Assembly: GCA_030040825.1 (NCBI GenBank) | Contig: JASHSY010000383.1 | Location: 1-13,389, forward strand | DNA from: Xanthobacteraceae bacterium | GTDB taxonomy: Bacteria; Pseudomonadota; Alphaproteobacteria; Rhizobiales; Xanthobacteraceae | Length of the DNA: 13,389 nucleotides | Direction: 5' to 3' | Shown: positions 1-6,488 of the stretch, in pieces | Layout of the letters: each line of letters begins with the position of its first letter | How positions within the stretch are numbered: the first letter of the stretch is position 1 | Notes under the pieces: generated by a model | Databases searched by the model: none | Told to the model about the DNA's origin: nothing | What the model saw: the letters and a program-made list of their open reading frames with translations, nothing else | Program-made: the position numbers and the translations under genes

Positions 1-344
1 CGAAAATCATCGCGCGGCTGCCGTTCGTCGAGCGTGCCGATCATCCGGCCGGGCTTCCGGTGTTCGTGATATCGCGCGTGGCGGCGGATGCCATGGTGAC
101 CGAGACGGAGGTCTGGAGCCTGCGGGTCGCCGGCTGGAATGCAAGCTTCGTTGACAGCCTTGCCGGGCTCGCCGACGCGATCGCCGTACCAGACCGTGCT
201 TTCGATGGCGCGGCGCTGCTCATCTCGGTTAAGCGTGGCGGCATCGGCACAGTAACCGATGCGCTGACCGGGACCGGCGCGTCGATCCGCTCGAGGGCTC
301 TCGTCGGAAGCCACGCGACCCGCTATACGGTGCCATCCCGATAA
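1..344 (+). CDS. Chorismate mutase, C-terminal part (5' end outside window)
   Basis: The first complete codon is at position 3 and the frame runs open to TAA at 342-344, giving about 113 C-terminal residues. I see IIARLPFVERADHPAG followed by PVFVISR, a pattern I associate from memory with the extended chorismate mutase of Bradyrhizobium and Rhodopseudomonas. In those proteins an N-terminal AroQ helix bundle, which converts chorismate to prephenate, is followed by a less conserved C-terminal region. The catalytic part lies outside the window, so activity cannot be judged here. The gene ends 37 bp before hisC on the same strand, and tyrC follows, which fits an aromatic amino acid operon. An alternative is another small ligand-binding or prephenate-dehydratase-like protein. 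The identification leans on remembered similarity plus context. Confidence 0.62.
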   Translation, partial: KIIARLPFVERADHPAGLPVFVISRVAADAMVTETEVWSLRVAGWNASFVDSLAGLADAIAVPDRAFDGAALLISVKRGGIGTVTDALTGTGASIRSRALVGSHATRYTVPSR

Positions 345-348
345 GCCG

Positions 349-361
349 CCCGCCACGCGGG
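349..361 (+). other. Small GC hairpin between chorismate mutase gene and hisC
   Basis: CCCGC (349-353) and GCGGG (357-361) form a perfect 5-bp stem around a 3-nt loop, four bases after the upstream stop codon. No T-run follows, so it is unlikely to be a strong intrinsic terminator. It might protect an mRNA end or attenuate slightly. In GC-rich DNA such short stems also occur by chance. Confidence 0.25.
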
Positions 362-381
362 TTGAACCAAAAGACTGTGTA

Positions 382-1482
382 ATGACCGCGATGCGTCCTA
401 TTCCCCGGCAGGGGCTGCTCGATATCGAGGCCTATGTGCCCGGCGAGAGCAGCGCGCCTGGCGTGGCCAAAGTGTTCAAGCTGTCGTCCAACGAGACGCC
501 GCTCGGCCCTAGTCCGCGGGCGCTTGCCGCCTATAAAGCCGCGGCCGCGCATTTGCAGGACTATCCCGACGGCTCGGCGACGCGGCTACGCGAAGCAATC
601 GGGCGTTCCTTCGGCCTCGATCCAGACCGCATCGTATGCGGCACCGGCTCCGACGATCTCCTGCATCTGTTGGCGCATGCCTACCTCGCGGAAGGCGACG
701 AGGCGATCCACACCACGCACGGCTTTCTGATCTATCCGATCGCGACGCTCGCTGCCGGCGCCAGGCCGGTGGTCGCGCCGGAGACAAATTACACCGCCGA
801 TGTCGATGCGATTCTCAAGGCGGTGACAAAAAAGACCAAGGTCGTCTTCCTCGCCAACCCGAACAATCCGACCGGCACCGTGCTGCCGTTCGACGAGGTC
901 AAGCGCCTGCACCGCGGCCTGCCCGGCGATGTGATGCTGGTGCTTGACGCAGCTTATGCCGATTATGTCCGGCGCAACGATTATGAAGCCGGCATCGAAC
1001 TTGTCGCCACCAGCGACAACGTCGTCATGACGCGCACCTTCTCCAAAATCCACGGGCTTGCGTCGCTGCGGCTCGGTTGGATGTTCGCACCCGAACCCAT
1101 TGTCGATGTCGTCAATCGCATTCGCGGCCCATTCAACGTCAGCGGTGCGGCGATCGACGCCGGTATTGCAGCGATTGAGGACGTGGAGCATCAGAATCGG
1201 TCGCGCGAGCACAATACGCGCTGGCTTGAATGGCTGACGCGCGAGATCGGCAAGCTTGGTCTCGATGTCACTCCAAGCGTCGCCAACTTTTTGCTGATCC
1301 ACTTCCCGCAGACCAAAGGCCACACCGCCAAGGAGGCGAACGAATTTCTTATGGCGCGCGGCCTCATCCTGCGCCAGACCACGGCTTACAAGCTGCCGAA
1401 TGCGCTGCGGCTGACCGTCGGCACCGAAGCGGCGAATCGGCTGGTGGTCGGCGCGCTCAAAGAATTTTTAGGACAGCAATGA
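382..1482 (+). CDS. hisC: Histidinol-phosphate / aromatic aminotransferase HisC
   Basis: This 366-residue protein is a cytoplasmic PLP-dependent class I/II aminotransferase of normal HisC length. Visible hallmarks are SNETPLGPSPRA near residue 36, NPNNPTGT at 159-166, and FSKIHG with the PLP-binding lysine at K222, followed by a conserved arginine in SLRLGW. HisC converts imidazole-acetol phosphate to histidinol phosphate with glutamate as amino donor. Its position between a chorismate mutase and tyrC suggests that it also transaminates prephenate or 4-hydroxyphenylpyruvate, as known for hisC genes linked to tyrA/tyrC in Bacillus and Zymomonas. That role is inference. The start at 382 has only a weak purine-rich upstream stretch. 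A second in-frame ATG at 391 is possible. Confidence 0.93.
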   Translation: MTAMRPIPRQGLLDIEAYVPGESSAPGVAKVFKLSSNETPLGPSPRALAAYKAAAAHLQDYPDGSATRLREAIGRSFGLDPDRIVCGTGSDDLLHLLAHAYLAEGDEAIHTTHGFLIYPIATLAAGARPVVAPETNYTADVDAILKAVTKKTKVVFLANPNNPTGTVLPFDEVKRLHRGLPGDVMLVLDAAYADYVRRNDYEAGIELVATSDNVVMTRTFSKIHGLASLRLGWMFAPEPIVDVVNRIRGPFNVSGAAIDAGIAAIEDVEHQNRSREHNTRWLEWLTREIGKLGLDVTPSVANFLLIHFPQTKGHTAKEANEFLMARGLILRQTTAYKLPNALRLTVGTEAANRLVVGALKEFLGQQ

Positions 1483-1514
1483 AACCGCCCCGGCTCCGGC
1501 TGCGGCTCCGTCTG

Positions 1515-1539
1515 CACCTTTCCCCACCGGGGCGAGGTG
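1515..1539 (+). repeat. Imperfect palindrome/hairpin covering the tyrC leader
   Basis: CACCTTTCCCC (1515-1525) pairs with GGGGCGAGGTG (1529-1539) across a 3-nt loop, with one G-T wobble and one mismatch. The right arm contains GAGGTG, the best Shine-Dalgarno-like match ahead of tyrC, although it lies 13 nt from the ATG. From memory, stems with a CCCC/GGGG core and a CACCT/AGGTG foot recur as dispersed intergenic palindromes in Rhizobiales chromosomes. I cannot confirm copy number from one window. Confidence 0.45.
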
Positions 1540-1552
1540 AAAGAGTCGCGCT

Positions 1553-2524
1553 ATGAATTCACAAGCACCTTTGTTCAACCGCCTGGCGTTGATCGGCGTA
1601 GGCCTGATCGGCTCCTCGATCGCGCGCGCGGCACGCGCGCAAGGCACGGTGCGCGAGATCGTGGCGACGGCGCGGACCGCCGAAACCCGACGGCGCGTCG
1701 CCGAGCTCGGACTGGCCGACCAAGTCGTCGAAAGCAATGCGGCCGCCGTCGCCGGCGCCGACCTCGTCATTGTCTGCATTCCGATCGGCGCATGCGGCAC
1801 CGTCGCTGCTGAGATCGGCCCGCATCTTTCGCCGGGCGCGATTGTCTCCGACGTCGGCTCGGTCAAAGGCGCAGTGTTGCGCGAGATGGCGCCGCATTTG
1901 CCGGCCGGCGTGCATTTCGTCCCCGCCCATCCGGTAGCCGGCACCGAGAACTCCGGGCCCGACGCGGGCTTTGCCAGCCTGTTCGTCGGCCGCTGGTGCA
2001 TTCTAACTCCGCCGGCCGGCGCCGACGCCACGGCGGTCGACAAGCTCGCCGTCTTCTGGCGCGCGCTCGGCGCCAATGTCGAAACCATGCCGGCGGCGCA
2101 CCACGATCTGGTGCTGGCGATCACCAGCCATCTGCCGCATCTGATCGCCTACACCATCGTCGGCACTGCCGACGAACTCGCGGACGTAACCCAATCCGAA
2201 GTGCTTAAATTCTCCGCCGGCGGTTTTCGCGATTTCACCCGTATCGCGGCGTCAGACCCGACGATGTGGCGCGACGTATTCCTCGCCAACAAGGACGCGG
2301 TGCTGGAAATGCTCGGCACCTTCAACGAGGATTTGTCGCAGCTCACCCGCGCCATCCGCCGTGGCGACGGCGAGGCGTTATTCGCCCATTTCACCCGTAC
2401 CCGCGCCATCCGCCGCGGGATCGTGCAGATCGGGCAGGATTCGGCAGCGCCGGATTTCGGCCGCACGCATGCGGATTTGCCGGCAGAGCCGCTGCCGCGA
2501 CCTTATGCGGCGGCCGACGAATAA
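1553..2524 (+). CDS. tyrC: Prephenate/arogenate (cyclohexadienyl) dehydrogenase
   Basis: This 323-residue cytoplasmic enzyme of the TyrA/TyrC family oxidatively decarboxylates prephenate (to 4-hydroxyphenylpyruvate) or arogenate (to tyrosine) using NAD(P)+. The Rossmann motif GVGLIG sits at 15-20. HPVAGTE at 126-132 and SHLPH at 192-196 carry the conserved histidines of the family. There is no fused chorismate mutase and no ACT domain, which is consistent with a separate mutase upstream. The gap after hisC is 70 bp. The likely SD is the weak AAAGAG stretch ending at 1545, 7 nt from the ATG; a better GAGGTG lies inside a hairpin further up. The stop at 2522-2524 is only 10 bp from the convergent response regulator stop. 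Substrate preference cannot be read from the sequence. Confidence 0.9.
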   Translation: MNSQAPLFNRLALIGVGLIGSSIARAARAQGTVREIVATARTAETRRRVAELGLADQVVESNAAAVAGADLVIVCIPIGACGTVAAEIGPHLSPGAIVSDVGSVKGAVLREMAPHLPAGVHFVPAHPVAGTENSGPDAGFASLFVGRWCILTPPAGADATAVDKLAVFWRALGANVETMPAAHHDLVLAITSHLPHLIAYTIVGTADELADVTQSEVLKFSAGGFRDFTRIAASDPTMWRDVFLANKDAVLEMLGTFNEDLSQLTRAIRRGDGEALFAHFTRTRAIRRGIVQIGQDSAAPDFGRTHADLPAEPLPRPYAAADE

Positions 2525-2534
2525 CAGCAGCGCG

Positions 2535-2912
2535 TTACTGCCGCGCCCGCACCGTCAGCGCTTCATTGACCGCCCCGCGCAGCACGGCGACCGAGAACGG
2601 CTTGGCGATCACATCATGGATAATCGCGTCCAGGCCCGAGGCGCGTTCGCGCTGGTCGGCGTAGCCGGTCATTAACAGGATAGTCAGATCGGGATAGTCA
2701 CGCGCCGCGGCGAGCGATAGCGCGATGCCATCCATGACCGGCATGCGGATATCGGTGAGCAGGAGATCGAACTTCCCCTCGCCGCGGGCGAGCATGTCGA
2801 GCGCCTCGCTGCCGTCGCAGGCGGCTTTGACTCGATGACCGTCGGTGGTGAGTGCACGTGCGCATAATGCGCGCAGCGCTTCTTCGTCCTCGGCTATGAG
2901 AATCTGCGCCAT
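2535..2912 (-). CDS. Single-domain response regulator, CpdR-like
   Basis: This 125-residue stand-alone receiver domain has no output domain. The acidic pocket is E8-D9, the phospho-acceptor D54 sits in LLLTDIRMPVMDG, the switch threonine is T82 in LLMTGYA, and the conserved lysine is K104 in AKPF. Size and sequence resemble CpdR, which in Caulobacter and rhizobia controls ClpXP proteolysis of cell-cycle proteins such as CtrA, depending on its phosphorylation by the CckA-ChpT relay. That function is inferred from similarity; other lone receivers share this fold. I chose the ATG at 2912 because translation then begins MAQILIAEDE, as expected for a receiver, with GAGGTG just upstream. The gene follows the zinc-ribbon gene by 7 bp, so the two are probably co-transcribed. 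No kinase is encoded nearby. Confidence 0.8.
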   Translation of the reverse strand: MAQILIAEDEEALRALCARALTTDGHRVKAACDGSEALDMLARGEGKFDLLLTDIRMPVMDGIALSLAAARDYPDLTILLMTGYADQRERASGLDAIIHDVIAKPFSVAVLRGAVNEALTVRARQ

Positions 2913-2919
2913 GAGCACC

Positions 2920-3825
2920 TCAGCGGTTGCCGGCGAGAATGTCGCGGCGGTTGACGAAACGCAAAACCACGTCGTTCGCGTCGGACGGCGGCGAGGCAAG
3001 CCGCGTGCGGAACGATTCCGCCTCGCCCGGCTGCAGCGCGTTGCGCGCCGGCGCCACCATCCAGGAATAGACTTCCTGCCGCGCTGCGTTGCGGACGATG
3101 AATTTCAGCCGCGGGACGTCTTCGGTCTTGCGCGCGTTGTTGTAGACGGTCCCTTCAACCACCAGGATCGGCACGCCTTCGTGCTGCTCCATCGCGGTGA
3201 CGACATTGTCGAAGGCGAGCCCACGCAGATTTACCGGCAAGCCGAGCATGGCGTAGAACGACGCGGTCTGCGGCATGACGCGCACCACGTCGCTACGCCA
3301 CGCGACGATCACAATGTTGATCAAAGCAAGCACCATGATGGCGGATTGCAGGCGCGACAACGGCCAGCGTGGCCCGCGGCTTTCGGCCTTGCGCCGGTAA
3401 CGCCGCGCGGCAAGCGTTTCAATATCCTCGGCCGGTTCGCGTTGCGCAGGTTCATTGGCGGCGGTGACCGGCGCGCCGGCCTCATCATCGGCCGGTACGA
3501 TCGGCGGCGAAGCTATCCCGGCATGGTTGCCATCGTCGGCAATTTCGGTCGGAACGGGATAGTCAATGGCATCCGAAGCGGCAGCCTCCTCCGGCGGCCC
3601 AGCCATATCGGCGGACTCGCTTTGCACCGCGGCCGTCGCGGCCTCAACGACGGGCTCGGCATGCGGCGCTATTGCCGCGGCCGCCGCCAAGAGCTTGTCG
3701 GCGTGGCTCAGTTCGGCATGCCATACCGTACGGCAACGCGAACAGCGGACTTGGCGGCCTGCCGGCGACAGGGTGGCCAAATCCACGTCGTACGACGTGG
3801 CGCAGGACGGGCAGATAATCAGCAT
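2920..3825 (-). CDS. MJ0042-type zinc-ribbon protein with one transmembrane segment
   Basis: This 301-residue protein opens with a zinc ribbon: two CxxC pairs at C5/C8 and C28/C31, matching the MJ0042 family. A long low-complexity Ala/Pro/Glu-rich linker (about 40-140) and a basic stretch (RRYRRK, 141-146) lead to one hydrophobic segment at about 158-178. The C-terminal domain (about 195-297) contains EGTVYNN and VPRLKFIVRN, resembling the DUF3426-like folds usual in this family. With the ribbon cytoplasmic, the C-terminal domain would be periplasmic. Function is unknown. The start MLIICPSC puts the ribbon at the N-terminus, as in relatives, although no Shine-Dalgarno is visible. It is divergent from ftsE and leads the operon with the CpdR-like gene, suggesting a cell-cycle or envelope link (inference). 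Confidence 0.8.
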   Translation of the reverse strand: MLIICPSCATSYDVDLATLSPAGRQVRCSRCRTVWHAELSHADKLLAAAAAIAPHAEPVVEAATAAVQSESADMAGPPEEAAASDAIDYPVPTEIADDGNHAGIASPPIVPADDEAGAPVTAANEPAQREPAEDIETLAARRYRRKAESRGPRWPLSRLQSAIMVLALINIVIVAWRSDVVRVMPQTASFYAMLGLPVNLRGLAFDNVVTAMEQHEGVPILVVEGTVYNNARKTEDVPRLKFIVRNAARQEVYSWMVAPARNALQPGEAESFRTRLASPPSDANDVVLRFVNRRDILAGNR

Positions 3826-3953
3826 TGGCGAATCAAATGGGATGTCACCTTTCCGCCGCGACCTTAAGGCCCCATCCGTTAACGAATTGGAAACCATACC
3901 GGCCTGCCGATGTCGCCATGGTATGATCGCTCTTGCTGCTTCGGAGGAAAGGC
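3826..3953. promoter_or_regulatory. Divergent intergenic region between zinc-ribbon operon and ftsEX
   Basis: These 128 bp must hold start signals for both directions. A good -10-like TATGAT lies at 3922-3927, 26 nt before the ftsE start, but no acceptable -35 is found at 16-18 bp spacing. The region includes a GANTC methylation-type site (GAATC, 3830-3834) and two TTAA boxes (3864-3867 and 3879-3882) with an 11-nt gap. No confident promoter can be assigned. Confidence 0.4.
3943..3947 (+). promoter_or_regulatory. Shine-Dalgarno deciding the ftsE GTG start
   Basis: GGAGG lies 6 nt upstream of GTG at 3954. This is the strongest SD in the window. It rules out the in-frame TTG at 3933, which lies upstream of the SD. 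Confidence 0.85.
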
Positions 3954-4613
3954 GTGATCCGGTTTGAAAATGTCGGCTTGCGCTATGGGCTTGGACCCGA
4001 AGTGTTGCGCGACCTCGACTTTGGAATCGACGGGCATTCCTTCCAGTTCCTCACCGGCCCGTCCGGGGCGGGCAAAACCTCGCTGTTGCGATTGATGCTG
4101 CTCTCGCTGCGGCCGACCCGCGGCCTAATCAGCATGTTCGACCACGACACTGCGACGCTGAGCAAGGACGGCCGTGCCAACTTGCGGCGGCGGATCGGCA
4201 TCGTATTTCAGGATTTCCGGCTGCTCGACCATATGACCACCTATGAGAATGTGGCGCTGCCATTGCGCGTCCTCGGCAAGGACGAAGCCGAATACCGCGC
4301 CGAGGTGGTCGAACTCCTGCAATGGGTCGGTCTCGGCGAGCGTATCAGCGCCCTGCCACCGGTGCTCTCCGGCGGTGAAAAGCAGCGCGCCGCCATCGCG
4401 CGCGCGGTGATCGCGCGGCCGCAACTGCTTCTCGCCGACGAGCCGACTGGCAACGTCGATCCCAATCTTGGCCAACGCCTGTTGCGGCTGTTCATCGAGC
4501 TCAACAAGACGGGGACAGCGGTCGTGATTGCCACCCACGACATCGCCTTGATGGACGAATACGACGCGCGGCGGCTGGTGCTGCATGAGGGGCGCCTGCA
4601 TGTCTATGACTGA
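3954..4613 (+). CDS. ftsE: Cell division ATP-binding protein FtsE
   Basis: This 219-residue ABC ATPase is of normal FtsE length. Walker A GPSGAGKTS is at 35-43, the signature LSGGEKQ at 138-144, Walker B LLLADE at 158-163 with catalytic E163, and the switch histidine is H195 in ATHD. The opening (IRFENVGLRYG) and the stretch FQFLTGPSGAGKTSLLRL are characteristic of FtsE rather than a generic transporter ATPase. FtsE binds FtsX at the cytoplasmic face of the inner membrane, and the complex links ATP hydrolysis to activation of periplasmic cell-wall hydrolases during division. Translation starts at GTG behind a strong GGAGG. The 3' end overlaps ftsX by 14 bp, so the pair is translationally coupled. 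Confidence 0.95.
   Translation: MIRFENVGLRYGLGPEVLRDLDFGIDGHSFQFLTGPSGAGKTSLLRLMLLSLRPTRGLISMFDHDTATLSKDGRANLRRRIGIVFQDFRLLDHMTTYENVALPLRVLGKDEAEYRAEVVELLQWVGLGERISALPPVLSGGEKQRAAIARAVIARPQLLLADEPTGNVDPNLGQRLLRLFIELNKTGTAVVIATHDIALMDEYDARRLVLHEGRLHVYD
4587..4592 (+). promoter_or_regulatory. Shine-Dalgarno for ftsX inside ftsE
   Basis: GAGGGG lies 7 nt upstream of ATG 4600, within the last codons of ftsE. It favours 4600 over the in-frame ATGs at 4585, 4606 and 4627. Confidence 0.65.
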
Positions 4614-5577
4614 GCCGCTCGAGACCATGACCGAGCCGTGGGACGATGTCGGCGTGTCGCCGACCGCGCTGAACGCGTTGCCGGCGGCAACTTCGATCGT
4701 GCCGCGCAGATCGATCGCCGGCCGCTCGCTCACTGCGGTCGTCGCCATCATGACGTTCCTCGGCGCGCTGACGCTCGGCGTCGCCATGCTGGTGGTGAGC
4801 GCCGCAAGCGATTGGCGCGCGGAGGTCGGCCGCGAGGTCACCATCCAGGTGCGCCCCGCCCCCGGCCGCAACATCGATGCCGACGTGCGCAATGCGGGCG
4901 AGATCGCGAGCGCAGTTGCCGGCGTGGCTGAGGTGCACCCCTTCACCAAAGAACAATCGGCAAAACTGGTCGAGCCCTGGCTCGGAACGGGACTAGCGCT
5001 CGAGGACCTGCCGATACCGCGGCTGATCGTGCTCAGGCTCGCCGCCGGCGCGCGGCCCGATTTCGCATCGCTGCGACAAGCGCTCGCCGCCAAAGTGCCG
5101 ACCGCAAGCCTTGATGACCATCGGCGCTGGATCGACCGCATGCGCACCATGGCCGGTACCGCCGTTATCGCGTGCGTCGCGGTGCTGGCGCTGGTGCTGA
5201 TCGCGACTGTGCTCTCGGTGACCTTCGCCACGCGCGGCACCATGGCGACTAACCGGCCGATCGTTGAAGTGCTGCATTATATTGGTGCGACCGATGCCTT
5301 TATCGCCAATCAGTTCCAACGTCATTTCCTGGTGCTCGGCTTCAAAGGCGGCTCGATCGGCGGCGGCGCCGCGATCCTGTTGTTCGGCGTCACCGAGGCC
5401 AGTAATGCCTGGCTTGCCGGAACGCCCGGCGGCGACCAGGTTGCCGGCCTGTTCGGAAATTTCTCCATCGGCGTCGCCGGCTACCTGGCGATCGTCCTGC
5501 AAATCGTCTTCATGGCGCTGGTTACGGCATTTGCGTCGCGCCACACCGTCAACCGCACCTTGGCAATCATCGACTAG
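4600..5577 (+). CDS. ftsX: Cell division protein FtsX (ABC permease-like)
   Basis: This 325-residue inner-membrane partner of FtsE shows the FtsX topology: a cytoplasmic N-terminal tail, TM1 at about 44-67, an extracytoplasmic domain at about 68-183, TM2 at 185-210, a cytoplasmic loop with IVEVLHYIGATDAFI that would contact FtsE, TM3 at about 242-264 and TM4 at about 289-312. FtsX transmits FtsE ATPase cycles to periplasmic peptidoglycan hydrolases or their activators. No such partner (EnvC-like) is encoded in this window. The tail contains a small duplication, MTEPLE then MTEPWD, so several ATGs are possible starts; 4600 has GAGGGG 7 nt upstream. The gene ends with tandem TAG TAG stops. The extracytoplasmic domain is too divergent to align by eye, but gene order and topology are decisive. 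Confidence 0.92.
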   Translation: MSMTEPLETMTEPWDDVGVSPTALNALPAATSIVPRRSIAGRSLTAVVAIMTFLGALTLGVAMLVVSAASDWRAEVGREVTIQVRPAPGRNIDADVRNAGEIASAVAGVAEVHPFTKEQSAKLVEPWLGTGLALEDLPIPRLIVLRLAAGARPDFASLRQALAAKVPTASLDDHRRWIDRMRTMAGTAVIACVAVLALVLIATVLSVTFATRGTMATNRPIVEVLHYIGATDAFIANQFQRHFLVLGFKGGSIGGGAAILLFGVTEASNAWLAGTPGGDQVAGLFGNFSIGVAGYLAIVLQIVFMALVTAFASRHTVNRTLAIID

Positions 5578-5812
5578 TAGAGCGGATTTGACATTCCGCT
5601 ACCGATCCAGCGGTCCACTCGTAAAACGATGGTGAATCAAAAAACTGCACCAAGACTCATAATTTGCTAGTGGTCGTTTTGATTCTAACATTCGCATGAG
5701 AGGGTGCCGACGCGGATGCGACTTAGGATCGGACAGTCTAGGGAGCAAAATACGGTCAGCTCGCGATCGGGCGTGGCAGTGATACGGACCGAAACGACAT
5801 TGGGCGCGAGGG
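5578..5812. repeat. 235-bp AT-richer intergenic region with inverted repeats
   Basis: This is the longest non-coding stretch. AGCGGA (5581-5586) and TCCGCT (5595-5600) form a 6-bp stem right after the ftsX stop, without a T-run. GAATCAAAA (5634-5642) and TTTTGATTC (5677-5685) are perfect 9-bp inverted arms, each containing a GANTC site. AAAACGA (5623-5629) can also pair with TCGTTTT (5674-5680), so alternative folds exist. TTGCTA (5664-5669) and TAACAT (5686-5691), 16 bp apart, could be a weak promoter for the downstream operon. Composition differs visibly from the flanking genes, which suggests a dispersed repeat or a decayed insertion remnant. No open reading frame or tRNA is seen. Confidence 0.45.
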
Positions 5813-6478
5813 ATGCGCGCGGCGATGCTCAGCCTTAGATCAGCGGTCAGAACGCGGCGCATCGGGTATTTTGCGGTCCGGTTGGCCGTCCTCGCGGCAA
5901 TCGCACTGGTGGCCGGATTTGGCTTTTTCCTGTGGCTGTTGCCGAACCAGGAAGTCGCGCTCGATCGCAATGCCGACGGTATCGTCGTCTTGACCGGCGG
6001 CACGTCGCGCGTTTCCGATGCACTCGAACTTCTTGCTGCCGGCCGCGGTAAGCGCCTGTTGATCACCGGCGTCAATCCTGGCACCACCACCGCCATTATC
6101 GCCCACGAGGCGCCCCACTACAGTCACCTTCTGTCTTGCTGTGTCGACCTCGATTATTCCGCATTGAACACACTCGGTAATGCGGTCGAGACGCGGCGCT
6201 GGACGCTCGACCGCGGCTTCCAATCGCTCATCATTGTCACCTCGGCCTATCACATGCCGCGTGCACTGGCCGAAATCTCGCACCAATTACCGGCTGTGAC
6301 TCTCGTTCCCTTCCCGGTCGTCTCAGACCGTCTGCGTGTCGAGCCGTGGTGGTCGAACGGCGCCACCACGCGGCTGGTGCTGTCGGAATATTTCAAATAC
6401 CTCTTTGCCAAGCTGCGTATGCGTTTCGGCTCAGCGACCGCCAGTCTGCACGACTACCGGCTAGTTCAATCCAGATGA
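5813..6478 (+). CDS. YdcF/ElyC-family (DUF218) membrane-anchored protein
   Basis: This 221-residue protein has a basic N-terminus, one hydrophobic segment (about 19-43) and a soluble DUF218 domain. The family patterns visible are IVVLTGG at 57-63, LLAAGRGKRLLITG at about 73-86, NAVET at 123-127 and TSAYHMPRA at 143-151, arranged as in SanA/ElyC/YdcF proteins. Members of this family have been linked to envelope integrity and peptidoglycan precursor metabolism, but the reaction is unsettled, so I give no specific function. The domain should face the periplasm. Start choice is uncertain: GAGGG (5808-5812) directly abuts ATG 5813 and sits 12 nt from the in-frame ATG at 5825. The acyltransferase gene follows after 10 bp, implying an operon of envelope genes. 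Confidence 0.8.
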   Translation: MRAAMLSLRSAVRTRRIGYFAVRLAVLAAIALVAGFGFFLWLLPNQEVALDRNADGIVVLTGGTSRVSDALELLAAGRGKRLLITGVNPGTTTAIIAHEAPHYSHLLSCCVDLDYSALNTLGNAVETRRWTLDRGFQSLIIVTSAYHMPRALAEISHQLPAVTLVPFPVVSDRLRVEPWWSNGATTRLVLSEYFKYLFAKLRMRFGSATASLHDYRLVQSR

Positions 6479-6488
6479 CGGCTTTCAA

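Noticed and set aside
586..1323. Minus-strand open frame opposite hisC
   Set aside because: It is fully antisense to a strongly conserved aminotransferase.
3864..3882. Two TTAA boxes near a CpdR-like gene, possible CtrA site
   Set aside because: The gap between the boxes is 11 nt, not the 7 nt of the CtrA consensus, and the flanks do not match.
3887..3927. TTGGAA and TATGAT as an ftsE promoter
   Set aside because: The spacing is 29 bp, far outside 16-18 bp, and no better -35 exists for this -10.
4125..5243. Long minus-strand open frame (372 codons) opposite ftsE-ftsX
   Set aside because: It crosses two real genes on the other strand and its composition is Ser/Thr/Arg-rich noise typical of an antisense frame.
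5581..5600. Intrinsic terminator after ftsX
   Set aside because: The stem is only 6 bp with an 8-nt loop and no T-run follows.
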